Shown here: piece after piece, positions 47,701 to 57,041 of the stretch
How positions within the stretch are numbered: the first letter of the stretch is position 1
How the letters are laid out: each line of letters begins with the position of its first letter
Assembly (NCBI GenBank): GCA_004352715.1
Contig: SCFE01000002.1
Location: 1,169,033-1,233,032, forward strand
Reading direction: 5' to 3'
DNA from: Hofstenia miamia
Taxonomy: Eukaryota; Xenacoelomorpha; Acoela
Length of the DNA stretch: 64,000 bases
Translations under genes and position numbers: made by a program
Notes under the pieces: model-generated
Told to the model about the DNA's origin: nothing
Databases searched by the model: none
What the model saw: the letters and a program-made list of their open reading frames with translations, nothing else

Positions 47701-48396
47701 CCCTTTAAAGCCAAACATAATTACTTTTCTAGTATAATGTGTAAAAAATTGATCGTGCATTTAAATGTGATTGCAACAGAAAATCTTTCAAATTTATTTT
47801 GAGTGTCACTTTCAATATTAGAAAAATAGAAGCGTCCAGGTTTATTGATGTAAACTTCATTGATGGCTATGATAGTTTAAGTATGTTTCTTTTTAATAGT
47901 ACAGTTGAAGGTTTTCCTTGCATCAAATATTATTTAGCAACGGGCATAACGGGTTTAGCATATGGGCCCGGACAAGGCAATGGGCATATTTTCATGGGTA
48001 CTGGCCGGGCATGGGCACGGGTCCTACCCTAGATTATTCGTGAACATCTTAAATACTTTTTGGCTTAGTGTTTAGATCAAATTATTGTATTGTTTACTAC
48101 TAAAGTTTTGTTCAATTGCTTTCATAGAAAATGTTTTTAGGCGCTGGGTAACAGAATGTGATACCATGGCAGCCGATAAGCGATTCGGCAAAAGCATCCA
48201 ACATCACGCAGTAGCCTTACGCAAGTACTCGGCAATGGTCGAGGAAGAGCTGAACAAACTACAGTCGCCGTTTCTAGCAGGCCCAAACGCCGATGTAACC
48301 ACAGAGGAAGTGGTTATGTCTAGTCCCCCATCAGCAACGGACGAAATCAAACTCAATCTCCATAATTCCAAGGACCATGTCGTAAACAATACCTAA
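25228..48396 (+). CDS. BIRC6: BIRC6/Bruce-like giant BIR and UBC ubiquitin ligase (whole gene, about 8 coding exons)
   Basis: Ortholog of human BIRC6 (BRUCE/Apollon) and fly Bruce, a membrane-associated hybrid E2/E3 that ubiquitinates and restrains pro-apoptotic factors (caspases, SMAC, HTRA2) and acts in autophagy and cytokinesis. Coding exons by splice sites and phase are 25228-25641, 25684-25846, 25964-about 26046 (3' end unsure), 26085-26161, 31408-41402, 41565-41726, 44675-44994 and 48141-48396. The product is about 3,800 residues against 4,857 in human, so several variable loops are missing. Visible in order are an N-terminal propeller-like part, a BIR, a long helical body, two jelly-roll-like modules, a ubiquitin-like segment and a C-terminal UBC with its cysteine. 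Exons 1-4 are small, with very short first introns. Introns 4, 6 and 7 hold transposons. An in-frame TGA between exons 3 and 4 is unresolved. Confidence 0.96.
25684..25846 (+). CDS. BIRC6: BIRC6-like, coding exon 2
   Basis: 163 bases: [20 protein letters not shown] then [20 protein letters not shown], matching the KWATVTFHLP segment of vertebrate BIRC6. Acceptor TTAG, donor GTATGT, leaving phase 1. The next exon's first two bases GT complete a Gly codon. Confidence 0.85.
25964..26046 (+). CDS. BIRC6: BIRC6-like, coding exon 3 (3' end uncertain)
   Basis: Begins after TTAATTAG and reads [12 protein letters not shown] then [15 protein letters not shown] before an in-frame TGA at 26047-26049. 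The same frame resumes after the TGA and becomes exon 4. The only AG that could remove the TGA is at 26083-26084, which requires a phase-2 donor. The sole phase-2 GT I see is the poor GTTTGA at 25989. Either the exon ends at 25988, or the TGA is an assembly or allelic lesion. Confidence 0.5.
26085..26161 (+). CDS. BIRC6: BIRC6-like, coding exon 4 (tentative)
   Basis: 77 bases coding [20 protein letters not shown] and FQGRI, a helical segment comparable to the LxLAxAKxLxERxGE stretch before the BIR in insect Bruce. Donor GTAAAG at 26162 leaves phase 1. With the GT that opens exon 5 this gives a Ser codon, so the phases fit. An alternative donor at 26195 (GTCGGT) has the same phase but a weaker site. 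Confidence 0.6.
26228..27020 (+). mobile_element. Tc1/mariner-type relic in BIRC6 intron 4 (element 1)
   Basis: Left terminus CAGGGTGTTCCAAAAGTAAC at 26228, preceded by TA. A transposase start [18 protein letters not shown] (ATG 26426) breaks off after the first helix region. It is followed directly by the catalytic part [18 protein letters not shown] (26557 on), so the sequence between, including the first catalytic Asp, is deleted. The catalytic part runs [20 protein letters not shown] and [20 protein letters not shown] (usually QQDGAPPHY). A frame change at about 26825 leads to [19 protein letters not shown] and KPTTIDQLK. This matches the invertebrate transposase family often labelled DUF4817. 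No right terminus was found. Confidence 0.8.
28085..28148. repeat. Perfect 18-bp hairpin
   Basis: TGTCTTATTTCCATTTAG (28085-28102) is the exact reverse complement of 28131-28148, with a 28-base loop. Intronic. The related word CATAAGACATA recurs in the following 600 bases, so it may belong to the MITE-like sequence there. Confidence 0.9.
28512..28715 (+). repeat. MITE-like segment with repeated GTGTAAACAC and ATAAGACATA words
   Basis: Starts CCCTGTTTACACGTGACATA. GTGTAAACACCCAAAACATA (about 28573) and GTGTAAACACTAAATCATAA (about 28683) are two copies of the same word, each followed by AGACATA. The first is the inverse of the opening GTTTACAC. This is typical of short non-autonomous DNA elements. 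A similar CCCCTGTTTACACC occurs at about 41,887. Ends not fixed. Confidence 0.45.
28886..29708 (-). mobile_element. Internally deleted Tc1/mariner-type element (element 2)
   Basis: The left terminal inverted repeat at 28886 (CAGGGTGTTTCAAAAGTTAC and on to TTATTTAAGAAAAACATAAT) is matched in inverse at 29640-29700. The last bases of the right end fall in the 8-N gap. The minus strand codes a transposase start at 29491 ([13 protein letters not shown]). It continues with HTH-region sequence such as [40 protein letters not shown] and [20 protein letters not shown]. It then jumps to the family's C-terminal tail [16 protein letters not shown] (ends about 28998). The whole DDE core is missing, and two stops interrupt the rest. 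Confidence 0.8.
29739..30625 (-). mobile_element. Internally deleted pogo/Tigger-type element
   Basis: Terminal repeats: left ATTATAGCGTACTCACAGGG (about 29745), right reading inward GGTTAATAGCGTACACTTC (from about 30617). The minus strand opens at 30373 with [20 protein letters not shown], then [19 protein letters not shown], the CENP-B/pogo helix-turn-helix, and stops at 30251. After a frame change an acidic C-terminal part follows (30197-29898; [19 protein letters not shown]). The central DDE domain between these parts is gone, so the element is non-autonomous and inactive. Confidence 0.7.
30626..31407. other. End of BIRC6 intron 4, no feature
   Basis: AT-rich, without ORF or repeat terminus. 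It ends in a pyrimidine-poor tract with acceptor CTGTTTAG at 31400-31407. Confidence 0.6.
31408..41402 (+). CDS. BIRC6: BIRC6-like, coding exon 5 (9,995-nt exon: BIR to start of UBC)
   Basis: One uninterrupted frame of 3,331 codons. It opens [20 protein letters not shown]. The BIR domain lies at about 31567-31800: [14 protein letters not shown], then zinc ligands in CFYC and in EHERHSPNC, with [16 protein letters not shown] nearly identical to the vertebrate protein. Propeller-like blades follow ([14 protein letters not shown]). Further on are [10 protein letters not shown] (about 32890), a first jelly-roll/carbohydrate-binding-like module ([20 protein letters not shown] to about 34620), the SLDRLYS stretch (about 35510) and a second such module ([20 protein letters not shown], 37930-38283). 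A ubiquitin-like segment is at about 39600-39770, [16 protein letters not shown] at about 40520, and [20 protein letters not shown] opens the UBC fold. Donor GTATTC follows ATGAAG, phase 0. Confidence 0.97.
41565..41726 (+). CDS. BIRC6: BIRC6-like, coding exon 6 (UBC domain, part 2)
   Basis: 54 codons in phase 0: [35 protein letters not shown] and [12 protein letters not shown]. These are the E2 beta strands and the FNPNLY box just before the active site. Acceptor ATAATAG, strong donor GTAAGT at 41727. Confidence 0.97.
42731..43938 (-). mobile_element. Tc1/mariner-type element nested in the hAT element
   Basis: Terminal repeats CAGGGTGATTGAAAACTAAC then TCCCTATTTTAA (left), mirrored with one mismatch at the right end. 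The element is flanked by the TA dinucleotide on both sides (42729-42730 and 43939-43940). Length is about 1.2 kb, near full size for this family. Confidence 0.9.
43028..43635 (-). pseudogene. Mariner-type transposase (DUF4817-like), frame-shifted
   Basis: Minus strand. [20 protein letters not shown] (from about 43620) is the HTH region. [20 protein letters not shown] (in ORF 43282-43518) has the first catalytic Asp. After a frame change comes [20 protein letters not shown], then [20 protein letters not shown] with the second Asp, and [14 protein letters not shown] (43028-43303). The region beyond PDLT, where the third acidic residue lies, is damaged or truncated. Frame changes and stops make it inactive. 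Confidence 0.85.
44675..44994 (+). CDS. BIRC6: BIRC6-like, coding exon 7 (UBC active site)
   Basis: 320 bases. [20 protein letters not shown] carries the UBC catalytic Cys (TGC 44678-44680), followed by [40 protein letters not shown] and [16 protein letters not shown]. The block is close to identical to vertebrate BIRC6, showing strong constraint. Donor GTAGAC at 44995, leaving AG (phase 2). The G opening exon 8 completes Arg. Confidence 0.97.
46540..46700 (-). pseudogene. Pogo/Jerky-type DDE transposase fragment
   Basis: The minus strand reads [20 protein letters not shown] then [16 protein letters not shown] before a stop (about 46655-46545). FNYDET is the first catalytic-Asp motif of a pogo/Tigger-like DDE endonuclease, and a VxxRG motif follows as usual. 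The rest of the enzyme is not recognisable. A GCGTACGCCACTG terminus 270 bases to the left may be its end or that of another element. Confidence 0.55.
47149..47383. other. Assembly gap in an (AT)n repeat (235 N)
   Basis: Undetermined bases bordered on both sides by alternating AT, so the gap is an unresolved dinucleotide repeat inside intron 7. Confidence 0.97.
47850..48030 (+). repeat. hAT-like terminus, repeat family member 1
   Basis: GATAGTTTAAGTATG, an AGGTTTTCCTTGCATCAAA block, TTTAGCAACGGGCA and a final GGGCACGGGTCCTACCCTAG. Read from the right, CTAGGGTAGGACCCGTGCCC looks like a terminal inverted repeat. The same blocks recur at 52450-52600. No partner terminus or target duplication was found. 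Confidence 0.45.
48141..48396 (+). CDS. BIRC6: BIRC6-like, coding exon 8 (C-terminal tail)
   Basis: 85 codons plus TAA (48394-48396). [20 protein letters not shown] then [20 protein letters not shown] correspond to the end of vertebrate BIRC6 (SSDKRVGRTMSHHAAALKRH). A short low-complexity acidic end follows, and the product stops shortly after VVNNT, as expected for the family. Confidence 0.95.
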
Positions 48397-48483
48397 AATC
48401 ATTACACCATCATCAGACCGAGGGCGATCGACAGAGCCACCGCCACTCATTGTAATTTATATACAGACTAGAATATGATGTTA

Positions 48484-48489
48484 AATAAA
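48484..48489 (+). terminator. AATAAA polyadenylation signal of the BIRC6-like gene
   Basis: AATAAA lies 88 bases after the stop codon and is the first such hexamer. It would give a 3' UTR of about 110 bases. Confidence 0.7.
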
Positions 48490-51400
48490 GCGATTGCCAC
48501 ATCATCTCTCATTCTATTGTACATAGAACCTTGTGTTGTAGATTCGAAAGTTTTTTGCAATTTTCGTGTTTTTTAAATTTGCTTTTTGAATTCATTGTAT
48601 TACTATTATAATGTTGATTAGTCTCCTAATTAAAGCAATAATGTATATATAATGAATTGAAGAGTGTCTATTGAAATTTATTTTCTCAAGTTTTTAAACC
48701 AATTTATATTCTAGTAACAAAACGTCAATGAATTGGTAGTGGTGGAATAGACTTCAAGTGTGCAATCTTGTTATTTTCCTTTTTAATAGTTCAACGTTGC
48801 AGAAAGAGCGAATTAGTCAGGAGGGATTGCAATTTGTTTAAAAGGCTGATTCTGTTTTTGTTTTTATAATGAACAAAACAACTAATGAAATTTTATGTTC
48901 TTTGCTGTAGAAATACAGAAATGAACTGTTTCTTTATTGTTGTTTATCGCTTAAAATATTGTATTATTTCAAATTCAAAAGGTTGCATTTCGTCACAAAA
49001 ATTCTAAAATTATCGATAATTAACAGCTTTGAAAAGTCACTAATTGTAATTAGAAATGTTGAATTTTAGTTATCATCTAGAAATCATGGTACAATTCCTA
49101 TTTTAAGCTTTTGCTAATTTAAAATATTCATTGAAAAATTATAGATTGCAATACTTAAAGTGTTAAGTATTCTTAATTTATTCTATCAAAATAATTGAAA
49201 AATAGCCTGTTGGATAGTTTACAGTCGGGTTCAGTTTCACATAATCTGCAAATTACTAGTGCCACTCAAAATACACATCAAAATTTAATTTATGCTAATG
49301 AATCAAACGCTTTTAAGCTCATGTGTTTTGTGCTGATGACCGAAGCCGTCAAAATTTTAATAATGTATTTTCATGTTAAAATTTTTTCATATTTTCGATT
49401 TAAAGGGGGGCTCCTTTGTGGCGCAAAAGTAATTGCTTCGGTCGAGTTTGAAACTGTCTCTTATACACATTCACTCTTTTGCATAAATCTCTGCATCGAT
49501 CCGAACTTTTGAATACTATTTAAATGGGTTGCAACAATAAATTTATTGTATTGTCTAGTAGAAAATGAAAAATGTATTTTGATGCAAACACATAACACAT
49601 GACTTCGCCTAACACATGTGAAGTAGTTGCAATCATAAAAATTTTTTGTTTTTCCAAATGTTGTTTTCGAAATGGACTAATTTAATGCTGCTTCAATCAT
49701 AAACTAATATAATAGGCTTTATCTAGGGACAGTTTTTAAGTTTCAAATGTCTATTATGCTTACTTAATTTTAGCAGCATCTAAGATTTGGAATAATTTAA
49801 ATTTTTTTATAGCATTGACAAATTATCGTAATTTGTTTGGAATATATAATTTAGAGCAAAAAATGTATTCAATTCGCACCCAACATTTCAAGTTAGTTTT
49901 ATATCAAGCATAATTTAATGAAAATTAGTTGACTTCATGTATGTGTAGCGTTGTAATAATTGAGACTAGCACTTGTCAATAAAAAATTGAGGCTTGAACT
50001 GCAGGACCTTTTTCTGAGTACATTTAATGCGCCAATTTCAAATACGCTGTCAGTTTTCGAACTTCAGATCTAGTTATTGTGGCTTTTTAATTGTAATGAG
50101 TAGCTTAACACCAAAGTAATGAATATTGATCAGCAATATATTTAAACAAGACAATGCAAAACTTTATTTTTAAATAAAAGTCCGAAAATGAATTAGAAAA
50201 AAGCTTCAGGGTAAAAAATATAGTAAGTGAAAAATTCAAGGACGTCATTTCTAAAGCAGAAATAACAGCTTAATGAAGCCATATCGTTTAGCTTCCGGTA
50301 GAATTCTCCTACCATACTGGAATTTCATTGATCAGACAACTGATAGCATCATAGATGTTAATTGAGAAGAACATAAAGGGATCGGGAGATAACTCCATCT
50401 GTATGAAGGACATGCTATCGTGGTGATGGCAGGTATATTCGGCCTTTTGTCGGATATACCATTTGTGACTACATGCTGATTTTTTTTCAACAAATGTCGA
50501 TTATAGTAAAAACATTAGACTAAAAGATATATTTCGCTCAACTCGCGCATCGTCAATTTAAAAAATTTTCCCTCTAAATATGCATTATTTAATTAAAAGA
50601 TATTATGTAATTAAACGTTGATTAGAGATCATTTTTGGTGATATATGTAGTCATCTTTGGTCTTAAAACTTGGTTGCATTTATCTTATGTATATACTTTC
50701 GATTACTAAATTTTTGGGGATGGTTGATTTTAAAATTTTGATATAATTTAATCCACATTTTCTTAGGTGTTCTGATATTGTTAACTTAGTTTCTTGTTCT
50801 TTTATTCTTCTGCTTAGTTGTCTGCTACTACATCATATATAGTCCTCACTACAGTTGCAATTGATTTTATAGATAACATTTGACTTATCGTATATCTTTA
50901 AAAAGAAACGCTTTTAGCTTTTGGAGTTTTTTCAGAAAGTAGAAGTGGTCTATGATCACGATTCATTAATTTTTTTGGCCTTCATTATCGTGACGATGCT
51001 AACTGTACCCAGAGTTAAAAAATTATATTAGAAACTGGATGTGAGAAATATTGCAGTTCATAGCATCAACATTCTTTCGAATAGAAAACTCTTATAGTTC
51101 ATAATCTAAATTATGAAAATTAAAGCTTAGTCTTAACATCAAATGCAACTTGCTTATAGATTCTATTATTTTATGTGATTAAGCGCACCAATTAATAATT
51201 ACTTATTTCAATAGATATGCAAATGACAATAAATTTAATCATCTAAGTAAGTGTTGTACCAAAACCTCGGAGTGTTTTAGATTTAAGGGTATATTAATGC
51301 TGCAGAAACTAGAGAAGTGCTATTGCTTCGGATAGTAATCTTAATCATATTTATAAAAAGGTTAAATATTTTTGAAGGTTTATTCCAAAATTTAAACGTT

Positions 51401-52449
51401 CATAATACGAACTAATAAAAATATTTAAAATCTGAAAACACCACAAGTTGCGTTCTCTTTCTTTTTCGTCTAGGCTAGGACGGATGTCGAGCATGGACAA
51501 AGGTGTCCGGGCATACGTTATTCTTAAAAGAATTTGCTTGAAGTACATCATACCTATTAATTTCTAAGTATTTTCTATATTCTATATATCTATATATGTA
51601 AGAAAAAATTTACTGGCGGCAATATCAGAGTTCCATTTCAGTCATCATCTAATATCGCATTGATGAAAATTTCACTTAAGTGCATTGTATTATAATGTAA
51701 GAAGTAGAAATGTTTGGAAATGTTCCATTTCGTTTGAATTGCATTAATATAATTTACTTATTTTACAGAATCATACTATCTGTTATAAACATAAAAATTG
51801 TTTAAAAAAACTAATCTTTTCAGTCTATATTCATGTTAAAAATGTCATTTTGACGCTCTTTTCCACTAAGAGAGCTTTGGGGTCTCACATGCGGCAATAC
51901 AAGGGTTGAAAAGTAGCATTCGAGTCCCGCGATTGATGCAATTGCAGTTTCAGTAGAACACGTAATGTGCACTCTTCGCCCTGAAAACCCCAATTCGAGG
52001 TCGCTTGTTCACCAGGCATGCCACGGTGTGTTTTTGTAGTCTTCGTGGAAATGGTGATCTAACAAATTGTCAGAAAGTGATCCTACTGAAAAGCATTTCA
52101 GAGCATGTCGAAACGCAATCTAATACTGCATTGATATATTGGTTATGCCATCATTCCACATAGTAAATGTTGTTGGTAGCGCACTCTGGTCAGATTGAAA
52201 TTTGCCCAGCATTGCACCAATCCTTTTCAGAAAATCAAAACCATTTCAATGTCCACTGTAAAAGACAAATTACCTGAGAAAGAGGAAACAAATAAAACGG
52301 TTCACTTGAAAGCCGTATAAAGCAATTTGGAGCCTGTTAAAATGAACCATTGTTAATAAAATGACAACCAAAGAATTGGCAAAACATTTTGAATAATGTT
52401 TGATTTGAAACGGAACTTAATTATGAATTTCTAGTTGTAAAATTGAGCT
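48490..52449. other. Intergenic, no gene
   Basis: AT-rich with normal CpG. The longest open stretch (49195-49512, 105 codons on +, starting from a non-ATG codon) shows no motif or coding-like composition. No RNA gene or element end recognised. Confidence 0.6.
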
Positions 52450-52610
52450 GCACTGATAGTTTAAGTATGCATGTATAATAACCTCTAGCAGGTTTTCTTG
52501 TTGCATCAAGCTATTTTAGTTAAACAACATTTAGCTACGGGCACAGACAAACCTATTTGTATGTGTGCGGGCTTTACCCCAGTTTTTCGCCTTTATTTAC
52601 ATCCGGTCAG
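52450..52610 (+). repeat. Repeat family member 2 (partner of 47850-48030)
   Basis: Shares GATAGTTTAAGTATG, an AGGTTTTCTTGTTGCATCAA block and TTTAGCTACGGGCA with 47850-48030, in the same orientation and order. After GGGCACAGACAAACC the two diverge. The open frame at 52498-52830 (+, 110 codons) overlaps its end but lacks a recognisable domain. Confidence 0.5.
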
Positions 52611-53174
52611 AGTTTCATTTACGCGAAGCCATGAGTTTCCGCGGCAACTTTTGACTTCAACGGGAATAGGGGCGGCTTATCTACAGAAAACGCCATTGTT
52701 GACGTTAGTGGTTGCTGCCATGGGCTTTTTACTGCCTTATTATGCGAATATTAAGTATGAGAAAAATTTGAATATTTTTTACAAAGGCGGCCTTTTCATT
52801 GAAAAAAGTAAATATTTTCATGTAATTTAAGCGGGGATGAATTTTTGTCAAATCTACACCATTAGAGGCTGATAGATGTGTCCATATCAGATGATTGCAA
52901 GTTCCATGACAACGTTGGATAAGAATGTTTGAAAATGTAGACCGAAGTAAACTGAACAGTGAAACCGGGTGTAAGACGGTTTCGCAGAACCGTAGAGAAA
53001 CGCTAAAATAGAAATATAACAACAGCAGTTCTACATGTTCCACTCAATAATACACAATACAAAAGTTCTTCGGGCCCACTCCACTTACTACATTTTTATT
53101 TTCTCGAATTTATTTTAATAGAGAAAAATGAAAGGAAACTTTTTACAAATAACAATGTTTCAAAATCCACTTTT

Positions 53175-53552
53175 TCATACTAAAATTCCATCCTTTTTTC
53201 TGATTTCATCATTCCATAAATAAAGCTTTAAGTTATCATTTTTAAAGATCTCCATTAATTTTAAAATGGTAAATGGCTGTGATTCAACCAACGGGTGCCT
53301 CTTGCTTTTCAAATTCTTCAATTTTTTAAAAGTCTCTTGAAGATATAAGTTGTCAATTTCTTGTGAAAAATCAAAATTAGATAATAGAAAGTTGTGACTG
53401 ATTTCATACTCGTTGACATTTGTGTTTGTGAGGAGCAGATCACTGCTCGACCCCCGCATTGACAGTTCATCCACATCTGAATTGCATTCGAGTGGCGTGA
53501 TTAAAAATGAGTCATCTTCACAATCAAATAATGTATTGTTCACAGAAAACAT
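53175..53552 (-). CDS. Unrecognised ORF, 125 codons
   Basis: Starts at ATG (MFSVNNTLFDCEDDSFLITP). An acidic, Ser- and Asn-rich N-terminal half is followed by a basic helical part ([20 protein letters not shown]) and ends NDEIRKKDGILV. Composition is more protein-like than other open frames around it, but no domain is recognised and no splice context or poly(A) signal supports it. It could be a small host gene, an exon or the tail of a transposon protein. Function unknown. Confidence 0.3.
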   Translation of the reverse strand: MFSVNNTLFDCEDDSFLITPLECNSDVDELSMRGSSSDLLLTNTNVNEYEISHNFLLSNFDFSQEIDNLYLQETFKKLKNLKSKRHPLVESQPFTILKLMEIFKNDNLKLYLWNDEIRKKDGILV

Positions 53553-53846
53553 GTGATCATCATCCCATTCGATTGTATCATATGAAGAATCTAAAGTACA
53601 TTTTACTGTATCAAATATATTGATCTAATGGGTTTAAAAACCATTGATTAAGCTAATCCTCTTATAGTTTAAGTTCTTTAATGTTCGACATCAATATCAA
53701 TTAATCAGTTCATTGCTGTTTTGAATTTCATTTAAATACGTGTTGATAGTTCACATTCCTCAATTAGGAACGGATGAAACACCTGGTTTTTTAAACACGC
53801 ATGAACTTCTATTACACTAACTTGACTGAAACAACTGAATAAATAA

Positions 53847-53954
53847 CAGCAACATTTGGCCGATTTCACTGTTACTTATTAATTCCGCTCTTCAAATCAC
53901 TAATAGAAGAGTGAAATTGACAAACGATTGAGTGAAATCGGCCAAATGTTGCTG
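53847..53954. repeat. Perfect 24-bp-arm foldback with nested inner hairpin
   Basis: CAGCAACATTTGGCCGATTT then CACT (53847-53870) is the exact reverse complement of 53931-53954. Inside the 60-base loop AATTCCGCTCTTC pairs with GAAGAGTGAAATT with two mismatches, so the whole 108 bases can fold into one long hairpin. No ORF. It could be a palindromic MITE or a hairpin-RNA locus. Confidence 0.9.
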
Positions 53955-56900
53955 ATAAATGATAATTTGCTTTAGGATTAATTTCAATAAATTGTTTTCT
54001 CCTATTTACAGAGATGAAGATGGGCAGAAAATTTTCGCCAATCCCCTAACCCATTTAATTTAATGCCAATCTTTCCTCAATTTATGATCCTTTTCAACAA
54101 AATTTTTTCCAATTTTTCTGTATGCGTACACCAAATTTTGAGTGTTACAAATTTATAATATAATGTATGTAGTGAAATTGAGTTTTAGAGAACCGTATGA
54201 TACTAATTAAAAATTTCAAAATGGAAATTTTATTTCAACATATTTATGAATTCTATACCATTCATTACTTTTAGGTTGTTTTGTATGCCCTGTTTGGTAA
54301 TAGTTAAATCAGTTTTTTTGAATTTGTGTCCTATTTTTTGAGTTCGGTTAAGTCGAAGCGAGATAGTCGCTTAAAACTCGAGTAGTCGGATTTTAAATAT
54401 CGAATCTTGTCTAGACAGATAGATCTATCAATATGTAAGCTCATCATTAAATATAGCAGTTACGTTTGAGATTGGTCAAAAATTTGTAATTATAGAACAT
54501 AGATATTTCATTAAATATGTAATTCAGGTGTTATTAAATTAATGAAAAGTTGTTGCTGAAATAGCATTTGGATTCCTGTGGAATGTATAAAGATTTTTTT
54601 ACTCTTTCATTGTATCTAAATGTGTTCAAATGCACCCCGTGAATTCAAAATACATTTGATGGTTATTTTCAAGATAAGACACAACATGCAGTTAATGTAA
54701 AATTGCGCTTCTCTGAGATAATAGTTTGTATGATTTTTATTATGAAAATTATTAAAAAGTTCTCCAAGTTAAACCCATTTCGCGGGAATCGACCCGAAAT
54801 TTCGAATATTCATAGGGGCCTACTATTTTTGCAATACCTTGTCCTAAACCAGGTCCAGCCCATGTCTATCTTTATTTAGCTGTAGCATTTCAAAAATCCT
54901 GTGAACTTAATTCGTCCATTCTTACAAAGACAATTCTAGACTATCCTGATGTGGTTTAAAACATGAATAGATTGTTAACCACTCGTGTATTTTCTTTAAA
55001 ATATTTTCTTACCTTGTTCGGAATAGGTGCGTTGTCTTTTGGATATTAGTGAATGAGTATCGATAGATTGATTTCCATTGCATAGACTCTCAGTTGATGT
55101 TTGGTGTTCTTCTGAGTGGATTCTCATTCTAAACCAATTATCAGGCATTGCAAAATATCTACCACAAGTTAGGCATTGTTTACAATAGTAACAAGAGAAT
55201 GTAATATCTGCTGTGTATTCGGAGTCTGGCCGCAGTTGATAACAAAATATTTTGATTTGCTCGCATAATGCAGTATTTAGATTTACTAACCAATCTTGCT
55301 GATTGATTGCAAATAAGATTTAAGGCTAGAGTAAGATAGTTGAAATTGGTTTTGATGAATTGCATTAAAATACAATAACACTGGTTATACTCCCCAACCC
55401 GACTTTTACAAGGCCGATTTCTAGAGAATTTGTCACCTAGAATCTCCAACGGATTCTAGCATTTCATCACATTTCTGAACGTGCTCCAAATTTTGACAAA
55501 AAGTGTTATATTTGGAAATCGGCCACAATCTTCTACAAAAAGTCGGGTGGGAATTGTAACCAGTATTAAAATATTGTGCTAATTCAATCGAAAGACATCA
55601 AAGTGTATTACAATGCCGAACTCATAAAGTAACTGGTAAGATTATATTTCTTTGTTATATAAAATGTAGTGCTACCACAAAATTATATTCGTGCTTCAAA
55701 TAAATGTTAGTTTTGATGATAATAATATATTGACGGTGTTACAAGGTATTAGAAGTATTGACATGCGAAACCGCTACCACTTATTTTTTATTGGTTTTTG
55801 GAAAATAAAGCCAATACACTGTACCGCTCAATGTCGAATCGCCCAATACTAATGACTTGTGAAGTTTCATCATGAAAGCTTTTTCAAAAAATTTAAATCA
55901 ACTGGTCATGCGCAAAAATTGATCTATGCGAAGCAATGCATATTTACATGATTAAAGATAAGTATAGATAAAAAAATTGATTGCTTTGTAATGTTATTTC
56001 TTATGTGCTAGGACTTAGTCCACTATATTTATGATTCTAACTTGATTTGTTATTATTTTAATGTGATTTGTAGTTAACTTTCTCTTTGTGTTCAAAATTT
56101 TATTTAATGCTTTGATTTGTTATTATGAGCGATCAAAGAATGCATTCCGTTTTTAATTGTTGAGTACGAAAAGATCCCCACAGTAAACCATCAGATTACT
56201 AGAGCTACTCGTAAACCGCGATGTCCAATTACTTAAACATGTCAATTACATCGTTAATATGTTAAAATGAAATAATGTACTAAGAAAATGGAGGTAAAAT
56301 ATTTTAATAACGCCTTGCAACTGTGGCAGGCTTAGCCAGGTGTGTCCATTTTTATCCAAAAGAAGAATATTTTAATCAAGGCATTCTACATTTAGATTGA
56401 TTTTAACAAATCTTTCCCACAAATTTTATCGTTAGGAAAGCCTGCAGGTATTTTTGACAGTAATGAAAACAAACCAAGCAAACAAAGTAATTGCTGCATG
56501 GATGTACATGTTTTATGAGATGAGAGTTAAAATGGAACTACTCGTTTTCGGCGTGTGATTTGGGCGATTCATTTACGCGGGCCTAAATCGCATAAATTCA
56601 TGGAAAATAAAAATTTATAGACGTTATCATCAGCAATTCTATTCTAATTTTAACCGCACAACAATATTAATATTGGAAATATAATTTAGCGTTTGAAATG
56701 TATATATATTGTTATTTCTAACCTTGATTTATAGGTAACTTTTTCCTGCAAAATTTTACAGAATCTCAACGTTTTTTGTGTTTCCGGGAAACTTAACATT
56801 AAGTGAACTTGTTGATTTGATATTCGGCGTAATATTTTCATTAAAAATTTCCATCAAATATTCCAAAACTGTGTGCATTTGAAACAGCGGTGCGTGTGAG

Positions 56901-57041
56901 TTGTTAATGAAAATCTGTTTCCATGTTAATACTTGCCTGAATATAATATTTCGTATGGGACATGCTTGGAAATCATAAAGCCTCTATATAATGTAAGTAA
57001 TTTAATTTTTTTTTAAAAAAAATGGAATGTTCATTGAAATA
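53955..57041. other. Intergenic, no gene
   Basis: AT-rich. The 89-codon stretch at 55180-55449 (-) has no recognisable motif. ACTGGTTATACTCCCCAACC (55380) and GTGGGAATTGTAACCAGTAT (about 55547) form an imperfect inverted pair with CCCGACTTTT/AAAAGTCGGG, about 165 bp apart, suggesting a small decayed palindromic element. Confidence 0.5.

Larger units (their letters stand above)
44995..48140. other. BIRC6 intron 7
   Basis: 3,146 bases including the 235-N gap. It contains a pogo-like transposase fragment, a transposon terminus of the GTACGCCACTG type (about 46,257-46,270) and a hAT-like terminus near the acceptor, listed separately. The acceptor is TTTTTAG at 48134-48140. Confidence 0.8.

Noticed and set aside
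51880-52010. Possible tRNA-like sequence (ATTCGAGTCCCGCGATTG)
   Set aside because: The word resembles a T-arm, but no matching acceptor stem, anticodon arm or D-arm could be folded around it.
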